Assembly (NCBI RefSeq): GCF_000276665.1
Contig: NW_004955480.1
Coordinates: 8,285,399 to 8,349,398 of the forward strand
Direction of reading: 5' to 3'
DNA: 64,000 nt
Source of the DNA: Chinchilla lanigera
Lineage: Eukaryota; Chordata; Mammalia; Rodentia; Chinchillidae
A program made the position numbers and the translations under genes. Below, piece after piece: positions 57,041-64,000 of this stretch (its first letter is position 1; each line of letters begins with the position of its first letter). Below the pieces are notes generated by a model that saw only the letters and a program-made list of their open reading frames with translations, was not told the origin of the DNA and searched no databases.

Positions 57041-57249
57041 CCATGTAATGTTCAGTATTTAGAGTTGTGAAGAAACGATGTTACTTATTTAGTGGACTAT
57101 TCTTTTATTTGTCATTAAAAATACTGGTAGTAAAAGCTGCAGTGATCACCGAAGGATTAACAAGGAGGAAATACTTGACAGATCGCTGCAGCTCATTCAG
57201 GATGGGGTAATACGAAACTTTTGAATCTCCTTAAAAGCTATGACATTTT
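57041..57249 (+). repeat. local duplication, copy B
   Basis: 209 bp partner of copy A. It has about 16 extra bases (ctgcagtgatcaccga region near 57140) and scattered substitutions. It is separated from copy A by 1.24 kb holding L2-like and MaLR-like sequence. Confidence 0.9.
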
Positions 57250-57791
57250 AGGCTTATGGCTGAGCACTGTGACAATCAGAAAGTGCTATTTTCAGTCTTT
57301 TATTTGCATGTGGGCACGACAAATCAAAATGCACTCTTCCTGATCCTTCTTCATTCACATCTGGTGGGAAGCCAAACGTGTCTTTCCACAGGGCACTCTA
57401 AATCCAGTGCCAGGCCAAGTGAGTTTCTGATAAGACCAATGTCCCAGTGCATGTGAGCAGGGTACATTCCTGCATGTGCCCAGGAATTCTGGGTACAGAA
57501 CAGCCCCTTCCTCTTGCCCTTGCGGCCTGTGACCCTTTGCATAAGACTGCTTTCACCATGTAGAGCGTACTCCCTTCCTCCACCTACTGCCTTCAGCAAA
57601 TGTACACCCTTGCTATTTTTCCTCTGTGTCTGTTCAGTTCTTTGATGAGAGCACCAACAACCTGGAGAGAAGCCCCTGGGGACCCCATCTGTTAATACTA
57701 GGGACTAAGCTTCAATGTGTGCTGTTAGGGAACACTTACCCAAATCACATCAACTTGAAGGTCCAAGAAGTATATCAAGACTCACTGTAGG

Positions 57792-57950
57792 GCTGGATGT
57801 AGTGGTGCAAGACTATAATCCCAGCACTCGGGAGGCTGAGACAGGGGGATCATTGCGAGTTTGAGACCAGCCTCGGCTACAAAGTGAGTAGGCCAGCCTG
57901 AACTGCATAGCGAGACCCTGTTTGAAAGAGACCAAAAAAAAAAAAAAAGA
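57792..57950 (+). mobile_element. B1 SINE
   Basis: Full B1 (+). The duplication aagactcactgtag is seen at about 57778-57791 and 57948-57961. Confidence 0.94.
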
Positions 57951-58054
57951 CTCACTGTAGCCACAAAACAGCCAATGAGCAGGAAAATGCCTAAGATGGA
58001 GCATGTCCCTAATTTTCTAGAAATTATATAGGCTTTATTTTATTTTATTTTATT

Positions 58055-58204
58055 TTTGTCTTTTTGAGACAGGGCCTCGCTATGCAGTTCAGGTTGGCCT
58101 TGAGCTCACTGTGTAGCCCAGGCTGGTCTTGAACTCACAACGATCCTCCTGCCTCAGCCTCCTGAGTGCTGGGATTTACAGGCATGCACCACCACACCTG
58201 GCTA
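58055..58204 (-). mobile_element. B1 SINE
   Basis: gtctttttgagacagggcct to ccaccacacctggct. Confidence 0.93.
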
Positions 58205-58439
58205 ACGATTGATGTTAATTAAATCAAAACCTTAAGAAACCCCCACTACTTTTATTTTTCAACTACCTAGTTTTGGGGAAATATTTGTTAAAATTTTGGG
58301 GGGAAATGTAACTTTCTCCAAAATTGGACACAATCCAACCACTGTTACCTTTTTAATATAAATATGTAAAAATATTAAAACTGTGCCTATTTAAAAAGGC
58401 ATTTGTTTTCTATGTTAGAACTCCAATTTACAAGTGTCT

Positions 58440-58530
58440 TTTTTTTTTTTTTTTTGTACAGGGAATCAAACTCAGGATCTTGCATTTGCCAGGCAGGTGC
58501 TTGTGCCACTGACCTACATCCCCAGCACCA
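58440..58530 (-). mobile_element. ID SINE
   Basis: gtacagggaatcaaactcag to gacctacatccccagcacc. Confidence 0.88.
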
Positions 58531-58827
58531 CAAGCCTCTCTTGCGTTATTCAAGAAACATTCTTTCCCACAAATGCAGGTGTATTTAAGAGTTGTTTACT
58601 TTTACTTTGTTTTTTACTGAATGGTAAGTCATGGTTTCCCTTCATATGAGCAAATAGAAATCAAGCTTATTTTTTTTTAACAGAAATATGCTATTCAATC
58701 AAATGGACGTGCTCTAATACATTATACTTATCCAGTAGCCAGTATCTTAATGGCAGACATTTGTTTCCATTTTCTTTGGTCATTATGAGAAAGGATTTAT
58801 TATATCTTTGGGGATTTATTATATCTT

Positions 58828-58900
58828 TGGGGCTAGGGATCGGACTCAGGGGCCACATATGCCAGGCAAGTGTTCTCTCACTGAGTCACGTGCCCAGCTC
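58828..58900 (-). mobile_element. ID-like SINE, old
   Basis: ggggctagggatcggactca to gagtcacgtgcccagctc. Confidence 0.7.
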
Positions 58901-58934
58901 ACTATATCTTTGGACCAGACTTCCTTCTGTACTG

Positions 58935-59325
58935 TTATGGGTTAATTTGTGTTGTGCCCAAATCCCTTCCTTCAAGTCCTAAGCCTAACACCTCAGAATG
59001 TGGCTGTATTTGGCTATGGCCCCTTTAAAGAATGATGAAATTAAAATGCAGTGGGAACATTGAAGGAACAATCCAACCTATCTGGTATTCCTGTAAGAGC
59101 AGGAGCCAGAACACACCAGACATGCATGCCCATAGAGAAAAGTTTGTGCGAGGCCACTTTGAGAAGGAGGTGATCTACAAGCCAAGGAAAGAAACCTCAG
59201 AAGAAAACAGACCTGCTGATACCTTGCTCTTAGATTTCTGGCCTCCAGATCTATGTGAAAATAAATTTCACAGCAACCCAGTTAGTATGCAGTATTTTGT
59301 TTTGACAGCCCTAGTAAATTAATAC
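58935..59325 (+). repeat. MLT1-like (MaLR) LTR
   Basis: ttatgggttaatttgtgttg, aacacctcagaatgtggctg, tctacaagccaaggaaag, gaaaataaatttca and agccctagtaaattaataca follow an MLT1-type LTR from end to end. Confidence 0.65.
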
Positions 59326-59515
59326 ACATGGCAACTCATCCATAATTATACAGGTAAAACCTATATAATTTGGGAACAGTGTTCACTATAATTAAAGAGG
59401 CAAATGCAGTGTGCATTCCTGAAGCCCACCTACTTCTCACGGCTGAGGCAGGAGGCTCTTGGGTTCAATAATGGCTTGGGCAACTTAAGGTGACTGTCTC
59501 AAAACAAAAATTTTA

Positions 59516-59679
59516 CCCAGGCATGGTGGCACATGCCTGTAATCCCAGCACTCAGAAAGCTGAGGCAGGAGGATTGTTGTGAGTTCGAGACCAGCCTGGC
59601 CTACAAGTGACCTCAAGGCCCGCCTGAACTGCATAGTGAGACCGTGTCTCAAAAAAGACCAAAAACAAACCAACCAACA
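59516..59679 (+). mobile_element. B1 SINE next to U6 fragment
   Basis: Full B1 (+) with A-rich tail. The target duplication ctcaaaacaaaaatttta (59498-59515) recurs as aacaaaaatttta at 59680-59692. Confidence 0.92.
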
Positions 59680-59687
59680 AACAAAAA

Positions 59688-59717
59688 TTTTAGCATATGT
59701 GCTGCCAAAGCGAACAC
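59688..59717 (-). ncRNA. U6 snRNA 5' fragment (pseudogene)
   Basis: On the minus strand this reads as the first ~30 nt of U6 snRNA with two or three substitutions (GTGTTCGCTTTGGCAGCACA, then TATGCTAAAA). The rest of U6 is missing. It is flanked by A-rich duplications (59680-59692 and about 59717-59734), so it is a truncated retrocopy and not a gene. Confidence 0.8.
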
Positions 59718-59739
59718 TCAAAACAAAAATGTTAAAAGG

Positions 59740-59815
59740 CCGAGACGTAGCTCAATGGTAGTGTGCTTGTCTAGCATGCATGAGACCCTGGATTCAATCC
59801 CCAGTACCACAAAAA
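59740..59815 (+). mobile_element. ID-like SINE, older subtype
   Basis: ggccgagacgtagctcaatg to attcaatccccagtacc. Confidence 0.85.
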
Positions 59816-59987
59816 TAAAAAAGAAAGGCAAGGAAGGAAGGAAAAAAGAAAGGATTTGAAGAAACTGCAGACAAATATATGTACATATTTCAACCGAGGT
59901 CAATTTGCATATAAAGTAGACTAAAGGAAAATGAAGAAATAATGCAACATTGGACATTGCATTTCTGTTTTCTTGGTTTTGCTCATT

Positions 59988-60065
59988 TTTTTGGTACCAG
60001 GAATCAAACTCAGGACCTCACACTCACCAGGCAGGTGCTTATGCCACTGAGCTATATCCCCAGTC
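59988..60065 (-). mobile_element. ID SINE
   Basis: tttggtaccaggaatcaaac to gagctatatccccagtcc. Confidence 0.9.
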
Positions 60066-60479
60066 CTGTTTTCTTTTAATAATGTCAGCATTCCTACTTG
60101 ATCCCTAAAGCTATAGTTTCCTGTAGCAGTTGCTGATTCGCTACTTTGACTGAGTGACGGTGAGGCTCAACTCTGGGCCTGAGTTCGGACTGATTGCAAC
60201 TGTTTTCTACTCTCAACAATCTTCCAGGACTGATTTCACACCAACCCTTTACTGGGGAAAGCCCTGTGTCTCATTCTCAGAGTAAAAAGCCTTGGCGTCA
60301 GCCTTCCTTGACTTGTAATCTTTTTCAGACCCCTCCAAACAACTAGGGTTGGAAAATTCTAGAGAAAAGGCCCAGTCTTAGGTTGCCAGGGAACGGACTT
60401 TTTTCTTCCTCCTGGAGCAGGCAGTTTTCAGCTGGAGTAAGGGGACAAGAGAACCCACTCTTGGGGTTTGGTGGTATGT

Positions 60480-60975
60480 GCTGTATTACGGTTGATACAT
60501 TGTGTCAACTTGGGGAGTCTAGAGGTTTGGCTGAGTGACTCAGCAGTTCTACAGCCCAGGGAGAGAAGCAGGAGCGCTTACTGCTCTGAGATGTTGTTCA
60601 CTGTGTCAATTTGAGAAGTTCAGAAGGTTAACTATACTCAGCAGCGGGCCGCAGGGTCCTTACCTTGTATTCATCCTGAGCCTGTGCAAGAGGAGGGCAC
60701 GGAGAGTATGTGAGTACTATATCCCCTGGGTAGGGGTGGCCTGCTTACAATATAAGGGAGGGAAAGAGGCTTGTCCCTCCCCCCGCACAGTGGTCTCGCT
60801 GCTTTTGCTGTGTTGTGCCACCTGGAAGTGTTGCCCCTGTGCCATGCCACCTTGTCTTGGAGCCAGCTGATTACAGACTGAAACCTCCACAAACTGTGAG
60901 CTAAATAAACCTTTCCTTCCTTAATTCTGGGCGTCTAGTATTTTGTCTCAGCAAGGTGAGAAAAGTAACTAAGAC
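60480..60975 (+). repeat. MaLR-like LTR relic
   Basis: cattgtgtcaacttggggag, gactgaaacctccacaaact, taaataaacctttccttcct and gagaaaagtaactaag. Same family as 30955-31355. Confidence 0.55.
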
Positions 60976-61118
60976 TTACTTGTAATTCTAGTAGTTTAGG
61001 AGGCCAGGAAAGGCAGATCACAAGTTCAAGCCCAGCCTGGACAATTTAGCAAGTTACAAAAACTATCTAATTAAAAAAAAATGGGGGGTTCCACCAATTC
61101 TATAAGTCACTGTTCCAT

Positions 61119-61358
61119 TTGTCCCCCCACTCTTACTGGGGATTGAAAGTAGGCCCTTTGCATGAGCTATATCCCCAGTCCTTTGTATTTTTATTTTACT
61201 ACTACTATTATTATTTTGGATTCTTGAGACAGGGTCTTGCTATGTTAAGGCTAATTTTGAACTCACTATGTAGCCCAGGCTAGCCTTGAACTCACAGTAG
61301 TCCCCTGCCTCAGCCTTTCAAGGGCTGAGATTTTAGGTATGTGCCTCCATGCTCAGCC
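61119..61358 (-). mobile_element. ID-like fragment then B1 SINE
   Basis: ID (-) remnant at 61119-61182 (cttactggggattgaaagta). B1 (-) at 61221-61358 (cttgagacagggtcttgcta to gcctccatgctcagccc). Confidence 0.82.
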
Positions 61359-61359
61359 C

Positions 61360-61765
61360 TAGTCTTTTTTTTTCTTAATTTTGAGAAGAGATCTTGCCAG
61401 GTTGCTAGTTGCGCAGGCTGTGCTACTTGCCATCTTGTGGCCTCAGCCCCCTGCAGTGCCGACTTTACCATGTGGGTTTTAAGCGCTCTGTTGCATGCCT
61501 TATCTGGTCTCCTGATGGTAGCTGGTGCCTGGATTATCTGTTAGGATTTGTTGCTGTCATACTTGAAGAAATCATACACAACTGGCTAAGCTAACAACCT
61601 GAGCCTCAGTGACAATTCTTATCTGCCATAATCCTAGAAGCCTAGGACGATAGTACACTGGTCAATGTCTCCTTTCCCCTCTGAAGTTCAATTTAAATTA
61701 ATCATTTATTGTGTAGATCAGGTGATGAATCGCCACATTACTCAGCCTATGGAGCTAGTAGTAAA
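61360..61765. other. unassigned sequence
   Basis: Includes a further degraded B1-like start (ttgagaagagatcttgccag, near 61380). Nothing else. Confidence 0.4.
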
Positions 61766-61769
61766 CAGG

Positions 61770-61929
61770 TTTTTTTTGGTGTGTGTGTTTTTGAGACAGG
61801 GTCTCTCTATGCAATTCAGGCTGACCTTGAGCTCATTTTGTAGCCCAGGCTGGTCTCAAACTCACAATGATCCTCCTGCCTCAGCCTACCTAGTGCTGGG
61901 ATTACAGGCGTGAGCCACCACACCTGGCT
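61770..61929 (-). mobile_element. B1 SINE
   Basis: Full B1 (-) with flanking tagtaaacag copies (about 61759 and 61929). Confidence 0.94.
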
Positions 61930-62243
61930 AGTAAACAGTTTCTTTAGAAAAGAAAAATGATCCTCGGGCTTTATTTATTTATTTTTTTTACGCTTTAATG
62001 TTTTCATTTTGTCTTCTTAAGTTCTGTGAAATACCCAGAGTCCAAAGTAGCTGTTATTACTCTGCAACTGACTACACAGCTCCAAATCTGGGTTACAGCA
62101 AAACTGTGTGGATGAACATCGTGGCTGTTAATTTTTAATGTGCCTCGTTCTAGGGTTTTGCTACTGGACAACAGAGAAAAATAGGTCAATGGGGAAACAC
62201 AACATGGTATATTTAAAATTAGTTAAATGAGGAAGTTAAAGTG

Positions 62244-62409
62244 GGCATGGTGGCGCACACCTGTAATCCCAGCACTTGGGAAGCTGAGGCAGGAGGATTA
62301 TTGTGAGTTCAAGACTAGCCTGCGCTACAAAGTGAGCTCAAGGCCAACTGAACTGCACAGTGAGACCCTGTCTCAAAAAGACCAAAAAAAAAAAAAAAAA
62401 AAAAAAAAA
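62244..62409 (+). mobile_element. B1 SINE
   Basis: gggcatggtggcgcacacct to gaccctgtctc plus a ~28 bp A-tail. Confidence 0.93.
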
Positions 62410-62689
62410 GCCAAGACCTTCCCTCTTCCTTTTTTCTTTACTCAATATTTATTGAGTACTAATGGCAATGTTCTAAGCGCTGAGGATAAAATAAAGTGCA
62501 TATTCTCACGGGGTTCATTTCTCTCTATAACTGGCTCATCTGAGGTCTCTGATTCTACACTCCAAGACAGGTGGAGTGAAAGATCACAATAGAGAAATAG
62601 GAAATAAATAAGAAAATGTCTTTTGAGGGCTATTAAAATAGATTGACATTTCAAAACTCTAGCAGAAGGGCTAAGAGAAGAGAAAAGCT

Positions 62690-62830
62690 GGGCAAAGTGT
62701 TGCAATCCTGTAATCCCAACACTTGGGAGGCTGAGGCAGGCGGATCACCGCTAAATTGAGGCCGGCCTAGACAATATGGTGAGTTCAAGGCCAGCCTGTA
62801 CAACACAGTGAGATCTTTTCCCCAAAAGGG
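62690..62830 (+). mobile_element. B1 SINE, diverged
   Basis: gctgggcaaagtgttgcaat to cacagtgagatcttttccc. Confidence 0.85.
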
Positions 62831-62947
62831 GTGGAAAAATGACCAGGATGACAAAGACACAGTGAGGTAGAGAAATCTGCCAAGGACTTTGTATTATTGT
62901 TCCTTAATTTTCATAAAAATCCTATCAGGTATTACCTTTTTTTCTTT

Positions 62948-63246
62948 TGTCTTTTTGAGAAAGGGTCTTGCTATGCAGTTCAGGCTGGACTTGAGCTCAC
63001 TTTGTAGCCCAGACTGGTCTCGAACTCGCAGAGATCCTCCTGTCTCAACCTCCTGAGTGCTGGGCATACTACAAAAGCGTGTGCCACCACGCCTGGCTCA
63101 AATAGGTATTATTATCAGTCCTAGTTTTTGTTTGTTTTCCTGAGACAGGGTCTCAGTATGTAGTCTAGGCTGGCCTTGAACTCTCAACCATCCTCCTGCC
63201 TCAGCCTCTCAGGTGCTGGGATTACAGGGATATGCCACACCTGGCT
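62948..63246 (-). mobile_element. two B1 SINEs
   Basis: B1 (-) at 62948-63098 (well preserved) and B1 (-) at 63137-63246 (shorter, older), separated by about 40 bp. Confidence 0.9.
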
Positions 63247-63369
63247 CTTAGAACATTTTATATAACAGGAAAATGAGGCACAGGAAGTCATGTAGCTTGC
63301 CCAAGATCCTGCTACTAGTATTTGGCAAAACCAGCCATCTCACATTTTTCTCTAGAGCCTGTGGGGTTT

Positions 63370-63525
63370 TTTTGTCTTTTTTTTTTTTTGAGACAGGATC
63401 TCGCTATGTAGTTCAGGCTGTCCTTGAGCTCTCTTTGTAGCCCAGGCTGGTCTCGAACTCCCAATGATCCTCTTGCCTCAGCCTCCCGAGGTCCGGGATT
63501 GCAGGTGTGCGCCACCACCCCCGGC
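63370..63525 (-). mobile_element. B1 SINE
   Basis: ttttgagacaggatctcgct to gcgccaccacccccggcc, well preserved, with CpG sites kept. Confidence 0.93.
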
Positions 63526-63714
63526 CTAGAGCCTGTGTTTTAAACCACTGCTCACCTGGCTTGTCAAAAAAAAAAAAAAAAAAAAAAAAGGCATTGGATT
63601 AGAACTAAGCAGACACGCTCCATAGCTGGCAAGGTCCTTTTTCGTCTCCTCCCTCTCCATCATCTGTTGACTATATACTGAGTCCCCATGTTGTCAGGAA
63701 ATTGTGATGGATAC

Positions 63715-64000
63715 GAGTTACAGGGCGGTCACAGCATCTCGATTCCTGCCTTGCTGCGGCTAACACGGGCTCCCCGGGTCCCAGCCCCCTGTCTGTGTCG
63801 GTCCCGCAAGGGAGGGCGGCCGGGACAGGCGGCCGTGGGGAGGAGGCAGCGAGGAACCCGGGGTCAGTCTCTTTCAAGTCTCTCGGCTGAAGATGGAGGT
63901 GCCGGCTGCGAGGCTCTCAGCACCCGCCCGCCGCCCCCAGCCCCGGGTCCCCGCGTGCGCCCCGCTCCGGGAGCCTCGTGGGCTCGGGCCGCGGGGGCCC
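63715..64000. promoter_or_regulatory. CpG island edge, expected main FBXL5 promoter
   Basis: GC content and CpG density rise sharply to the window end (GGGCGGCCGG, CCGCCCGCCG and similar). It lies about 31 kb from the bidirectional promoter, close to the human distance between the FAM200B start and the main FBXL5 promoter. The FBXL5 start exon is not seen, so the assignment rests on synteny. Confidence 0.45.

Noticed and set aside
33201..63700. FBXL5 coding exons on the + strand
   Set aside because: Searched by conserved residues of the hemerythrin-like and F-box parts. None seen; they should lie right of the window.
63892..64000. ATG-initiated frame running off the right end in the CpG island
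   Set aside because: It does not match the FBXL5 N-terminus. Open frames are expected in GC-rich DNA.

Overview
The window is mammalian nuclear DNA, most likely from a rodent outside the mouse and rat lineage. It is packed with two SINE families. One is a B1-type (7SL-derived) element of about 145 bp with the internal ~29 bp duplication. The other is an ID-like tRNA-derived element of about 75 bp with pol III A and B boxes and an A-rich tail. The exact form of both suggests a castorimorph such as beaver, but that is inference from repeat style only. L1 sequence is inconspicuous. A 530-base assembly gap lies at 4472-5001.

Genes. The left part (2.9-18.5 kb, minus strand) carries exons 1-6 of BST1 (CD157, ADP-ribosyl cyclase 2). 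All six have intact frames, consensus splice sites and compatible phases. The remaining exons should lie left of position 1. Next on the same strand (24.3-26.5 kb) is a recognisable FAM200B, a single-coding-exon gene derived from a hAT transposase. It is broken here by stops, frameshifts and two SINE insertions. A CpG-rich, TATA-less region at about 32.6-33.2 kb looks like the bidirectional FAM200B/FBXL5 promoter. The very GC-rich right end (63.7-64 kb) sits where the main FBXL5 promoter is expected. This order matches the mammalian 4p15 block FBXL5-FAM200B-BST1-CD38. No FBXL5 coding exon was found inside the window.

Region by region. 1-18.5 kb is BST1 with introns full of mobile DNA: a hAT MITE, an ID-RPL31 composite retrocopy, three-layer nesting of a B1, a gap and a solo LTR, a TATA/polyA-bearing LTR-like element ending next to exon 5, a second solo LTR, and a truncated provirus with its 3' LTR. 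18.5-24.3 kb holds a third solo LTR, GA-rich sequence and a Tigger-like DNA transposon. 26.5-32.6 kb is SINE-poor, mostly unique sequence with MaLR-like relics. 33.2-63.7 kb is the interval between the two promoters. It contains a mariner relic, many SINEs, old MIR/L2/MaLR copies, a short local duplication, a U6 snRNA fragment and microsatellites.

I did not find a new enzyme system or operon-like unit. The most unusual content is retrotransposition by-products: an SINE-mRNA composite within one target duplication, insertions consisting of almost nothing but an A-tail, and sequential nested insertions that can be dated relative to each other. The apparent loss of FAM200B is the main gene-level surprise.
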